This document shows positions 45,081-53,503 of a stretch of DNA of 64,000 nucleotides, in pieces. How positions within the stretch are numbered: the first letter of the stretch is position 1; each line of letters opens with the position of its first letter. The position numbers were made by a program, and so were the translations under genes. Origin of the DNA: Pseudomonas urmiensis (GTDB lineage: Bacteria; Pseudomonadota; Gammaproteobacteria; Pseudomonadales; Pseudomonadaceae); assembly GCF_014268815.2 (NCBI RefSeq), contig NZ_JABWRE020000001.1:4965001-5029000 (forward strand). The letters run 5' to 3'. The notes beneath the pieces were generated by a model. That model had not been told where the DNA came from. It searched no databases and saw only the letters and a list, made by a program, of their open reading frames with translations.

Positions 45081-45505
45081 GTCTTGAATCCATCAAAATT
45101 CTGGTTGATGAGCTCTCGACTCTCCACGTAACCCATGGCGTTCAGCCAAGTGAGCTCATCGACAATCTTTTCGAGGAAGACTACGTCGAGTCCTCGGCCC
45201 GGAAAACCTCTCAGGGCCTGGTGTTCGAGCTGACCTTCCAAGAGGCAGATGATGACGGATCGTCGAGCAAGATCACCATGCGCTACACCTACGACCTCAG
45301 CCGTCATCTGGTGCTTGTGGAGCAGAAGGTCGCTGCCAAGCGCTTCGCCATTCAGTGGGATCGCACCCGCGCCGTTCAAGAACGGTTGGCCAAACTTGAA
45401 GCGCTGCTCTCTAACCGGCTGCCACAGGAGAGCGTCGCCGCGATCCTATCGACCATGCCGCAAGACTACCTTGCAATCGCTCCTCGCCTGCAGTTGGTAG
45501 CCTAA
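45077..45505 (+). CDS. Small partner protein of the helicase, unknown
   Basis: A 142-aa soluble protein whose ATG overlaps the helicase stop (ATGA), so the two are translated together. It begins with a helical segment (SIKILVDELSTLHV), has a strand-rich centre (GLVFELTFQEADDDGSSSK, TMRYTYDLSRHLVLVEQK) and ends in helices. No known motif. The strict coupling suggests a complex with the helicase. Confidence 0.75.
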   Translation: MSLESIKILVDELSTLHVTHGVQPSELIDNLFEEDYVESSARKTSQGLVFELTFQEADDDGSSSKITMRYTYDLSRHLVLVEQKVAAKRFAIQWDRTRAVQERLAKLEALLSNRLPQESVAAILSTMPQDYLAIAPRLQLVA

Positions 45506-45535
45506 CCCTCGCCTTCTCCTCACTGCGGCTGATCA

Positions 45536-45937
45536 TCAAGCAGAGATGATTTCGCCGCAGTGAATCTGCTCAATACGCCGATACGTCTCGTACAGAGAGA
45601 TCAGGTCTCCTTGGGCCATAATCTCCAGAGGCGTGCGCCCCTCAAAGAATGGATTGGCATTCTTGAACAGTGGAAAGCCCTTTACATTATCCTGATTGCT
45701 GAATGCAGCTCTCAAGAATCCGTGGATACCTATCACCAGGCCAATCCGCTGCTGCTGATCCAAATCCAGTCTTTGCCCACATTCCTGACCCCGCGCAACG
45801 CGGCGATAGGTCGATTGAGAGATCCGTAGGATGCTGCAAGCCTGCGCCGGTGTTGCTCGCCAGGCATTGATGATTCGAAGCGCGACCTTCAAGCCGACCG
45901 AACACTGCTCACCGCTGAGGCGCTGCCTGTTGATCAT
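45536..45937 (-). CDS. MbcA/ParS/Xre antitoxin-like protein, no RES toxin beside it
   Basis: A 133-aa protein with an N-terminal helix-turn-helix (ACSILRISQSTYRRVARG) and the C-terminal toxin-binding signature NPFFEGRTPLEIMAQGDLIS of the Xre/MbcA/ParS family. Such proteins normally pair with RES-domain NAD-degrading toxins, but no RES gene adjoins. ATG 45937 has AGGAG upstream. It lies 84 bp downstream of the second TniQ gene on the same strand and converges on the helicase pair. It may be a regulator of the element rather than an antitoxin. Confidence 0.82.
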   Translation of the reverse strand: MINRQRLSGEQCSVGLKVALRIINAWRATPAQACSILRISQSTYRRVARGQECGQRLDLDQQQRIGLVIGIHGFLRAAFSNQDNVKGFPLFKNANPFFEGRTPLEIMAQGDLISLYETYRRIEQIHCGEIISA

Positions 45938-46021
45938 GATTTCAACTCCTACGGTTTTTAATGAGCTTACCGCTGAGCAAGCGGGTGATCAAAGCTGCCG
46001 CCGTCCCTGTACCGGACTCGA

Positions 46022-47719
46022 TCACTCCAAATCATTCGCGTTTTCCAAAAAACCGCTCGATGGCCTATTGCGGTAGTAAGCGTTTCCACCAAGAACAACG
46101 TTGAAGCCGGGAGGTCCCTGCCAATCTCTTGATACGCCAGTGGATCTGAGTAGGGCTTCCGGTTCTACGCCATTTTTTGCGAAACCCTCCAAATCCCATT
46201 CGAAGAAGCTCACTAATACGTGAAATACCGGGTTTGCAACGCTGGAAACCACATGGAGACTGCCAGTGTTAATGGGAAGGTTAAGTCTAACCATATCGTC
46301 AACAGCACAAATCAACCTCCTCAATCGGAAGTGCCAGACCGATTCCAAGAGCAGATCAACCTGCTCTAGAGCTAGGGGAAATTTGTGCTTACGGATTGCA
46401 CAATGCCTCGGCAGATTGATCGGGAGTAGATTCTGTAAATTGCTAATGTTGACTCGCTTCTGCCCTCGCGAAATGCGATACATCTCCTCAGCCCCCTTAA
46501 TCAAGATGGCAGCAAACTCTTTGTCACGAGGGTCAGTGACGCTTTCAACCTCAATAGGCGTGAGCTTTGGCTTGCTGAGCTTCGCCATCAGCCACGACTT
46601 GTCGTTCTCGTAAAGCCATCGTGTTGCTTTATAGGCATTCTGCCAGAGATACTCTAAGTTGATGTCCGCCCGAACCGCCAGGAGTGTTTCAATTTTCTGA
46701 CGGAACTGGGCTTCTTTGCCCACGAGTGGTTTACCTTGCAGCCCGCGCAGCCTTGCACCTGCAATACTTTGAAGTAAACTCTCTTTCTTCAAGGCGCTTT
46801 CAAACGCATCAACACTGCCGAACAAGTGCAGCGCGATAATCATATGCCGTGCAAGGGGCATGTCCATTTGCCCATTGTGGGAAGTAAACCTTATCCACTG
46901 CTCATGCTTTCCCGCAGCGTAGGCGCTGCACATCTGCGACAAGGCTTGATCGCCATATGTATCACGAATGCTGTCAAACAGCTTTGCTGTTCCAGCAAAC
47001 CTTCCGTGTATGAAGCCCCGTTTTTTGCATTGTCGTAAATAGCTGGAACACAAAGCATCACTACTCATCGGCGGTAAATTACGCTGTAGTAGTTCGTGTG
47101 CGAATTGGGCAAATTTCTTTTCAAGCTGAGCACCCTGACTAACTGGCGCAGGGGTGAGCGTGCTCCAACCGCATACACACGGCTCAGAAAGGCTCGGTAG
47201 CATCCGATTCTTTCTGAAGAATGGGTGAGAGCATCTCGGGCATGCTTGCATCAACAGGTCACCGTGACGCGAACAGACGGACACACCAGGCAAGTGATGC
47301 GAGCGATGCCAGTACGCATAACCCAATTCGAGAAGGTCCTGCTGAACGCAGGTTGGACAGAGTTTTGCCTTGCAGTGGACCGTCCCCTCCCTGCGTGGAA
47401 TTCGGGCTACTCCAGTGAAGCTGAAACCTGTCGAAAGCCCTTCCGTCCCTTCACTGATCCCTAGAAATGGTCGGTAAGCGGGAAAGGTAGTGTTGGTGCA
47501 GATCAGCTCGTCAAGATTGCTTGCTGTGACACCTGGAAGCCTGGCAGCCAGCACCTCCATCTTCTTCGGAAGCATACCGACGTTGAAGGGATTCGAGCCA
47601 AACAGATCGCGGAAAGTCTCCCCTACGGTTCTGTTACCTGAAAGGAAGTGGTAGCGCGTAATACGAGAGTGCAGCATCTCGTCCGGCATCGACATAGGAA
47701 AAAATAGCAGATCAGTCAT
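46022..47719 (-). CDS. Second TniQ/TnsD-family target selector
   Basis: A 565-aa TniQ-family protein: N-terminal MPDEMLHSRITRYHFLSG, zinc site KLCPTCVQQDLLELGYAYW and HHLPGVSVCSRHGDLL (Cys121, Cys124, Cys149, His152), plus further ACPRC and CVCGW cysteines. The C-terminal half, expected to choose the target, shares no clear run with the first TniQ. Tn7-like elements with two TniQ proteins use one for a fixed chromosomal site and the other for a second type of target. It is separated from the tnsABC operon by about 2.3 kb and may be transcribed with the upstream winged-helix gene. Confidence 0.87.
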   Translation of the reverse strand: MTDLLFFPMSMPDEMLHSRITRYHFLSGNRTVGETFRDLFGSNPFNVGMLPKKMEVLAARLPGVTASNLDELICTNTTFPAYRPFLGISEGTEGLSTGFSFTGVARIPRREGTVHCKAKLCPTCVQQDLLELGYAYWHRSHHLPGVSVCSRHGDLLMQACPRCSHPFFRKNRMLPSLSEPCVCGWSTLTPAPVSQGAQLEKKFAQFAHELLQRNLPPMSSDALCSSYLRQCKKRGFIHGRFAGTAKLFDSIRDTYGDQALSQMCSAYAAGKHEQWIRFTSHNGQMDMPLARHMIIALHLFGSVDAFESALKKESLLQSIAGARLRGLQGKPLVGKEAQFRQKIETLLAVRADINLEYLWQNAYKATRWLYENDKSWLMAKLSKPKLTPIEVESVTDPRDKEFAAILIKGAEEMYRISRGQKRVNISNLQNLLPINLPRHCAIRKHKFPLALEQVDLLLESVWHFRLRRLICAVDDMVRLNLPINTGSLHVVSSVANPVFHVLVSFFEWDLEGFAKNGVEPEALLRSTGVSRDWQGPPGFNVVLGGNAYYRNRPSSGFLENANDLE

Positions 47720-48023
47720 GAGTTACCGACTTACAAGGTAGGGCTCGGAAAGGACGCACATCCAGTCATCGGCATACTTGTAACACACGAAATCCTGTAT
47801 CGGGGTCAGGACTTTTGAAAATTTACACATAGCACGCCGTCAATTAGCCTTAGCACTTGGACACATTTGCATGCTATATCCCGATCAGTATCTACCCGAT
47901 ACAAATCACGTATACATCAGCAACTACGGGGGGTACACGAAAATCCACCACCCAAGATGCCCCCACACCTTTTCGCAAAATTACGCCTGCAGAGACGTAC
48001 AATAATTCCCGAATGCATCAAGC
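47720..48023. other. AT-rich gap upstream of the second TniQ gene
   Basis: No gene is supported. The stretch is AT-rich and probably carries the promoter of the tniQ2-antitoxin-like genes. Confidence 0.4.
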
Positions 48024-48839
48024 TCAATTTCCAGCTGGTTTGACGAATGCGAGGGTGCTGGCCACGTCGACTGGCGATGGGCGCTGGCGTGCGGTACCAC
48101 TTCGGGGCGCTGACTTTTCTTCTTCCAATGCCGACCAACGTGTACCAAAGCCGCGTACCAGGTATCGGTTGGTGCGGTCGAACTCATGTTCGCTATGGAA
48201 TTCTCCCGGACGGAATGAAATCAGCCGCATGTCATAGAGTCGCGTGACCGCATCAGCGATATGGTGCCTGGGTACGCCAGTGCAAGCCGATAGGCGATCG
48301 TAGCTGATGGTTGCGATGCCTCGGCGATCCCTGGACGCCAGGATGGCGATGAAGATCTTAATGGCGTGGAACGAGAGCTGAGTGAAGTTGAACTCGCTCA
48401 GCAGCAGCATACGTCCGTGGTTACCGTCGTAGAGCCATAACTTCGGAATTTTTCCCCATCCGTAGGCATCGTTCCAGTTCTCAAGACGAATCAGCGAACC
48501 GTTCTTGAGGGCACCCGTTTCGCGCTTAATCAAACCTGCTACTTCTAAACGCTGAAGAGACCGCGCTACCACCGCCCTGGACATCACACCGAGCTTACAC
48601 AGCTCGGTGTAGGTGACCTTTGCCATTCCGGTTGAGAAGTCCGCGCGGCAGCACAACACCAGATAGAGCTTGAGTGCCGCCAAGCTCTCGTTACGCAGCT
48701 GCAGGTTGTCTGTTTCTGGAGGCCATGCAGGCAGAAATGAGTTAGTGATCCGCTTCGTCGAGCGCCCCCGGAAGGCTACAAGTCCCTCTTCGTGAACCCA
48801 CCGGATCGGCATTTTGGCCCATTCACTCTTTGCCACCAT
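48024..48839 (-). CDS. Winged-helix DNA-binding protein, replication/regulatory type
   Basis: A 271-aa protein with two similar winged-helix-like halves: LAALKLYLVLCCRADFSTGM with YTELCKLGVMSRAVVARSLQ, and ISFHAIKI-like helix FHAIKIFIAILASRD with YDRLSACTGVPRHHIADAVT. This double pattern recalls plasmid replication initiators and transcription factors, but I cannot assign it. ATG 48839 is chosen because GGGGGAAGG precedes it; the frame opens at 48905. It lies between the two TniQ genes. Confidence 0.7.
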   Translation of the reverse strand: MVAKSEWAKMPIRWVHEEGLVAFRGRSTKRITNSFLPAWPPETDNLQLRNESLAALKLYLVLCCRADFSTGMAKVTYTELCKLGVMSRAVVARSLQRLEVAGLIKRETGALKNGSLIRLENWNDAYGWGKIPKLWLYDGNHGRMLLLSEFNFTQLSFHAIKIFIAILASRDRRGIATISYDRLSACTGVPRHHIADAVTRLYDMRLISFRPGEFHSEHEFDRTNRYLVRGFGTRWSALEEEKSAPRSGTARQRPSPVDVASTLAFVKPAGN

Positions 48840-49165
48840 CAGACCTTCCCCCACGCAAGCCAGACGACGAAGAACGCCAGCGAAAGGCTGAGCATTACGC
48901 AACACAACGCAAGGTTAACTGGATTGGAAGAGAGAGCCTTCTCCAAAAAACTAATGAGGCTTTTCACCTTTGCAAGCTCCGAAAACTAATCAGGTCTCAA
49001 CGATGAAGAACCAGCGAAGCTTTATCTAGATGGAGGCAATCATATTTTCCCTCTGCAGGCCTTGGTTTCCGTGGCCTGCATGAAAATTTTATAGTTCATT
49101 TGAGCACACCTTCGAGAGGGCTAAAAGCGAGGGAATAGCCCTTCAAATCGAAAACTGTAAATCCC
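48840..49165. other. Gap upstream of the winged-helix gene
   Basis: No gene is seen. The stretch contains the promoter region of the minus-strand winged-helix gene and leads into the nested hairpins to its right. Confidence 0.4.
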
Positions 49166-49225
49166 CTAAGCAAAGCGAATCCACGCTGCGCCAGAGCACG
49201 CTCACACGTGCTCTGCTTTGCTTAG
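49166..49225. repeat. Nested perfect inverted repeats
   Basis: The outer arms CTAAGCAAAGC (49,166-49,176) and GCTTTGCTTAG (49,215-49,225) are perfect complements. Within them CAGAGCACG (49,192-49,200) and CGTGCTCTG (49,207-49,215) form a 9-bp stem with a 6-nt loop. The structure ends 13 bp before the next start codon, so it may be an operator or a leader RNA fold. Confidence 0.75.
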
Positions 49226-49238
49226 AGGCAGGATTTGA

Positions 49239-49637
49239 ATGAAGAAGAAAGCATCTCACCCTCAGCTGAACGTTACCATTCGCGTCCCACTGGGAAGCCC
49301 ATGGATAGTGCTTGTCATGTTGATTCTTGGGGTACGAGGGCCAAAAATGCTGCAGGACCACCCTGCACCCAATGCGGTAGCGAGCCCGGTGATAAACGTT
49401 TTCCAAAACAACTCCTCAGGGGGATGTCCATTGAAGCAGAGCGACCATGAATTGATCGACAAGCAGATGGCTCTATGGGAGGCGGCTTCGGTGGCATTGC
49501 GCGAATACGAAGAGTCGAAAGGTCATGCATCCCCTGAAAAGACTGAGTCGTTGCGTCTGAAAGCTGAATGGCTCGCTAAAGCGGCCAGTAGCTACCAGTT
49601 GGAAACGATGACTGGTAGAAAAGCTCCACGGCACTGA
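49239..49637 (+). CDS. Small predicted membrane protein, unknown
   Basis: A 132-aa frame with a basic N-terminus (MKKKASHPQ), one membrane segment (PWIVLVMLILGV) and a hydrophilic helical C-terminus (HELIDKQMALWEAASVAL). ATG 49239 has AGGCAGGA upstream. It is the only plus-strand frame in this part of the element and starts right behind nested hairpins. Codon use is plausible, but no family is recognised. Confidence 0.5.
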   Translation: MKKKASHPQLNVTIRVPLGSPWIVLVMLILGVRGPKMLQDHPAPNAVASPVINVFQNNSSGGCPLKQSDHELIDKQMALWEAASVALREYEESKGHASPEKTESLRLKAEWLAKAASSYQLETMTGRKAPRH

Positions 49638-49981
49638 CCTGAACGCTCAATACCGCTGACACAGGCGCGACCTCTGCGCCTGTGTCTGGATGACCTCCCT
49701 CACATTTGCCAGCGCAACTCAACCTCTGGATTTTGTCGCGAGAGCAGCACGGCTTTCGCGGCCTGGAGCTCCGCAGCAATCGAAAAACTGTCGCGCCCAA
49801 GCCAACAGATCTTGGATATGAAAGGCTCCACCAAATGGTAGGGCCTTAGGATCATCAGTGGACCGGGCAGGAGATACGCTCGGAGGGGTCAGGCGCCAAC
49901 AGCAGGCAGATGGTACCGCCCATTACCAGCACTGCTACGCACACCTGGATGCCGTAGTCACCGCGCACTCTGCACCGATTG

Positions 49982-50131
49982 CGCCAGGATCAATCGCAGG
50001 ACAAGGAGCTGCTCTATGCCAGTCGAGTGCAATGGAAAGCTGTGGGGGTAATCGTGTTGGATAGCCTCGATCCTTTGGGTGTCACAAAGGAGTCAGTTGA
50101 GCACCACACGCTTATGGTTGAACGAGAATAA
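49982..50131 (+). pseudogene. Possible gene remnant
   Basis: A plus-strand frame reads RQDQSQDKELLYASRVQWKA, then VGVIVLDSLDPLG and ESVEHHTLMVERE before a stop. It looks like the end of a protein, but a stop lies a little upstream in the same frame and no start fits. The rest of the 49,638-50,235 gap shows nothing. Confidence 0.3.
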
Positions 50132-50235
50132 CTCAGAGGTTATTCATAGGTTCTTGACCACCAAAATGGCCAAGAGCGGCATCCTTGAGCGCATTCCTGC
50201 CACCAGCTGATTTTTCGGCCATTCCTGCACTGCAG

Positions 50236-50315
50236 TGTTGTGTTGTGTTGTGTTGTGTTGTGTTGTGTTGTGTTGTGTTGTGTTGTGTTGTGTTGTGTTG
50301 TGTTGTGTTGTGTTG
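50236..50315. repeat. (TGTTG)16 microsatellite
   Basis: Sixteen uninterrupted copies of TGTTG lie 38 bp beyond the stop codon of the first TniQ gene. Five-base units do not preserve reading frame, so copy-number change would switch any frame running through it; all frames across it encode low-complexity repeats and are probably not genes. Confidence 0.97.
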
Positions 50316-50353
50316 CAAGGATGGCTTTGCCGCCTCATATGGCCCCACGCGAA

Positions 50354-52024
50354 TCAAACTCCAGGCCTGATGCACGCGGTGCGGTACAAGGCTGATCGCG
50401 TTACGTTTCGCTGTTCATGCAACAACTTCGCTTCAGCCCACAACAGGCGTCGAGTGCGAAACTGCTCGGCAGATTCGCAGACCTGATTCAGTTCTCTCCT
50501 GCAAAGAGGGAGCTTAGGTAGTTGTTTCTCGAAACGCGCCAAGACGTGCAGCTCTCTCCCAATTCTCGTACGCGAAATACGGATAGGTTTTCCGGACTCG
50601 GCACGCAGCCGCTGTGCACAGCACCTGATCTCCTCGGCAAGCTGAACGTCAAGAGCCGCAAACATGCCTGCGCTACCAGGTCGGCTTGTATAACGATTAC
50701 CGTATTCCGCGATCCAGCTTGACACCCACATTCGGTCACATCGATACAACCAGGGATAATCCCGGCATTGGTGAGCTTGCAAGCCCCCATACTCATTCTC
50801 GAATGATTCGCGTCGCCGCCGGCGCTCCCTCACAAATCTCGCTTCTTTCCATTCGCTCGGACCTCGGTTTACGGCGCGGATGGTCCGGTAAACCTGGGTC
50901 TGGGATACACCTAGCATACCGGCGATCTGCGCCGCGTCCTCCCCAGTAAGTGCCAGTTTCCAAATCGCAGCTGCTAAGCCTTTTAACCCATCAGTAACAG
51001 GCTCTCTTGCCACTGTTCGTGAGGTCCGGGTTCCAAGGTGAGATGGTCCCTCACGTTCAGGCCCCGCCGGTTTGTCGACGCAAGGTATACAAGCCAAGTC
51101 GACCCTCAAAGCGCTTGCCAGAACGAGGTACTTGAGTGGATGGTGCGTACCTCTGGGCATTCGAAGCAACTTCGTCACCCAAGTCGCAGGTAACCCTGAT
51201 GGGGCTTTGCGAAGAACCGAGTACTCCCAGTCGGCTGGAAGAAACTTAAAAAGGCTGGCCATGTGTGAAGCCAGAAGTCGTAGATCCAACCTGTGTGCAG
51301 CTCCAGATGTCAGACCTAAATCTATAGCGGCCTGCAGTAGAAATGCGCGTACCGCTGTTGCTGGAAGAGGGCCGCGCTCCAGGCCGAGCAACTGTAATGA
51401 ACCGCATGCGATCTGATGTAGCCTGGGAAGGGTATGTACACCAGCGTTGAGCTGAATCGCATGAGCCTGTACACCGTCATCGCCAGGCAGACAAAGCTGT
51501 TGTGAGTTGCGACTGTACCAACTGGGGTCCACTACTTTGAGTAACTGGCTGTGCTGGGGACATACCAGGACACCGGGTAGCTGATGAACGCGGTGCCAGT
51601 ACGCCGCCCCGAATCTAATAATGTCATCAGTTAGGCATGAGGGGCAAAATCGAACTCTTGCAGCACCTTCGATCCGGCTGGCATTTACGCCCAGCTTCAG
51701 CATCAATCCTCTGCCATCACCAGCCATTGAGGAATGGGCATACTGAAGTTGGTCATTGGTGAGAAAGGGGGCGTAGTAAGGCAAGACGCTATGACGCTTG
51801 ATTATTTGGGCCACTGAGAGATCCGTGCCGGGAGGAAGCGCCCCGACCAAATCCCCTAAACGACTAGGAAACGCTACATTCTGCGTGAAAGAGGCTGCGG
51901 CTCTCTCGCCAGCGAACGCTGCTCGGCGGCTACTTCCACCACAAAGCTGGGCATAACGAGAGAGGACACTGTGAAGTGTCTCGTCGGGAAAAGCCGCCGG
52001 GAAGAAATGGAATTTCAGCTCCAT
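50354..52024 (-). CDS. tnsD: First TniQ/TnsD-family target selector
   Basis: A 556-aa TniQ-family protein directly behind tnsC, the place of TnsD in Tn7, which binds the end of glmS and recruits TnsC. It has the N-terminal FPDETLHSVLSRYAQLCG, zinc ligands in RFCPSCLTDD (Cys127, Cys130) and LPGVLVCPQHSQLL (Cys155, His158), and a helix-turn-helix-like GMLGVSQTQVYRTIRAV in the C-terminal half. Start ATG 52024 has AAGGTGG upstream and is 15 bp past the tnsC stop. Its role at glmS is inferred from position and insertion site. Confidence 0.87.
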   Translation of the reverse strand: MELKFHFFPAAFPDETLHSVLSRYAQLCGGSSRRAAFAGERAAASFTQNVAFPSRLGDLVGALPPGTDLSVAQIIKRHSVLPYYAPFLTNDQLQYAHSSMAGDGRGLMLKLGVNASRIEGAARVRFCPSCLTDDIIRFGAAYWHRVHQLPGVLVCPQHSQLLKVVDPSWYSRNSQQLCLPGDDGVQAHAIQLNAGVHTLPRLHQIACGSLQLLGLERGPLPATAVRAFLLQAAIDLGLTSGAAHRLDLRLLASHMASLFKFLPADWEYSVLRKAPSGLPATWVTKLLRMPRGTHHPLKYLVLASALRVDLACIPCVDKPAGPEREGPSHLGTRTSRTVAREPVTDGLKGLAAAIWKLALTGEDAAQIAGMLGVSQTQVYRTIRAVNRGPSEWKEARFVRERRRRRESFENEYGGLQAHQCRDYPWLYRCDRMWVSSWIAEYGNRYTSRPGSAGMFAALDVQLAEEIRCCAQRLRAESGKPIRISRTRIGRELHVLARFEKQLPKLPLCRRELNQVCESAEQFRTRRLLWAEAKLLHEQRNVTRSALYRTACIRPGV

Positions 52025-52039
52025 TTCGCCACCTTCGAA

Positions 52040-53503
52040 TCAAGATTTGTGGTAGACCGGTGAAAACTCAAAGAGATCCGTGGTAATCCAACCCGCGGAC
52101 TTGAGCGCTGCTATGGTGTCAGGCTGATCACTGAGTGCCTTCGCTTGCGATTCCTCTACTGCAACAGCAGCAAGTGCAGCGTGAGCTGCGGGGTTGCTCG
52201 GAACTGCTGCTGAAGGTGTAGCTGCAGGCTTCGTATGCGTCTTCACAACACGGAGCAATGCAAGCCGGTCTGCTCGTGGAAGCCCATCAAACGACATCAT
52301 GTCGATCAACTGCTCCTCGATGGGAAGAAGGTCATCGAACTGTCGCATACGAGCAGGGTCTCGACTGCGCAGAGCTGAAAGAGCTGGCTTGAGGATTTGC
52401 ATCTTGGCATTGCTCACCTTGGCGATCGCCTCGGCAGTCAGGCATTCGGAGCCGCTTTGAATGGCATAGCGCTGGCACAGAACGAGTAGCTTCACCAGGA
52501 AGTCTGTTACGCCTTGGGTGTACTCGTACAACGCATCGAAGATCTCGGGGGTCAGTTCAGCAGTCTGCTTGCACCACTGATAACTCCAGAGGTTCTCAAC
52601 CAGGAACTGCCACTCCTCATCATCCTTCTCGAACCGCTTGAACTCGATAGTACTGCCGCTGCGACGGGCAACACGCATGACATCCGAGAACAAGCTGATC
52701 ATTGAATTCGTGCCTATGAACACGACAGGGATGCCAATGTTGTTCACCAAGTGTAAGAAGAAGTTCAGCATGCTTTCCTTGCCACCCGTTTTCGCCAAGT
52801 GGAGGTTTTGCAGCTCATCAATCAGCAAGGCGCCAATGAAGAACGTACTGGCTACCTGGTACATCTGCTGCAGCGCATCGTTGATGTTCCGGTGCCGATG
52901 ACGCTTGTGATAATCCTGGTCGCCGAGTGCTTGACCGACGGCGTGGAAAAACTGCTGGCAGAATCCAGCCAGCGACCCATCGCGCGGGCAGTCTAATTTG
53001 AGCCAGGTGATCTGGGTGTGGACAAATTGGTTCCCATCATAGCGCTCATGCCGAATCGTTTGGGGGTAGAGGCTCAGAATGGCGTGGAGCGCAGTCGACT
53101 TCCCAATACCACTCAGGCCTACAACGGTGAAGGAGTCAGCCGTCGATTTGAAAGACTCATGATAGCGCTGGGCCCCCGATAAGGAATGCAGGTGCCTGAC
53201 CGTGTCAGGTGAGGTTGGATTGCGTCCAACGTAACCGCGGCGGACCAACAGGGAAAACATAGACTCCAGTTCCAAATGCAGCAGGAACGGCTGCACGACT
53301 GTCTTCAGTCGCTCAATACAGTGAATCCGTGTCGCTCCGTCGAGTTCAAGCTCCTCAGGTGTTACTGGCTGGGGGAAGTTCGATATCAACTCGATGGCCG
53401 CTGCTTCCGGAAGGATCGGCGGCAAAGCCTCAATCAACGGGTTTCCTGCATATTCAGAGATGGCCTGCTTGGTATAACTCGCGAAAATTCGTGCGCCTTT
53501 CAT
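52040..53503 (-). CDS. tnsC: Transposition AAA+ regulator TnsC
   Basis: A 487-aa AAA+ ATPase: Walker A VVGLSGIGKSTALHAI (127-142) and Walker B ALLIDELQNLHLAKTG (225-240), then a sensor region (PVVFIGTNSMISLF). TnsC links the target selector to the TnsAB transposase. It overlaps tnsB by ATGA. The long C-terminal tail (Ala/Pro-rich from about 430) fits the region that contacts TnsAB in Tn7. Confidence 0.92.
   Translation of the reverse strand: MKGARIFASYTKQAISEYAGNPLIEALPPILPEAAAIELISNFPQPVTPEELELDGATRIHCIERLKTVVQPFLLHLELESMFSLLVRRGYVGRNPTSPDTVRHLHSLSGAQRYHESFKSTADSFTVVGLSGIGKSTALHAILSLYPQTIRHERYDGNQFVHTQITWLKLDCPRDGSLAGFCQQFFHAVGQALGDQDYHKRHRHRNINDALQQMYQVASTFFIGALLIDELQNLHLAKTGGKESMLNFFLHLVNNIGIPVVFIGTNSMISLFSDVMRVARRSGSTIEFKRFEKDDEEWQFLVENLWSYQWCKQTAELTPEIFDALYEYTQGVTDFLVKLLVLCQRYAIQSGSECLTAEAIAKVSNAKMQILKPALSALRSRDPARMRQFDDLLPIEEQLIDMMSFDGLPRADRLALLRVVKTHTKPAATPSAAVPSNPAAHAALAAVAVEESQAKALSDQPDTIAALKSAGWITTDLFEFSPVYHKS

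Noticed and set aside
43083..45505. Type I or III restriction system
   Set aside because: The helicase resembles a restriction subunit, but no methylase, specificity subunit or nuclease domain is next to it.
50236..50315. CRISPR array
   Set aside because: It is a head-to-tail 5-bp microsatellite without spacers; no cas genes occur in the window.
50133..50375. Repeat proteins encoded across the TGTTG tract (for example a QHNTT repeat)
   Set aside because: All frames across a pure 5-bp repeat are open by chance and give low-complexity sequence; no ribosome site or conserved flank supports a gene.
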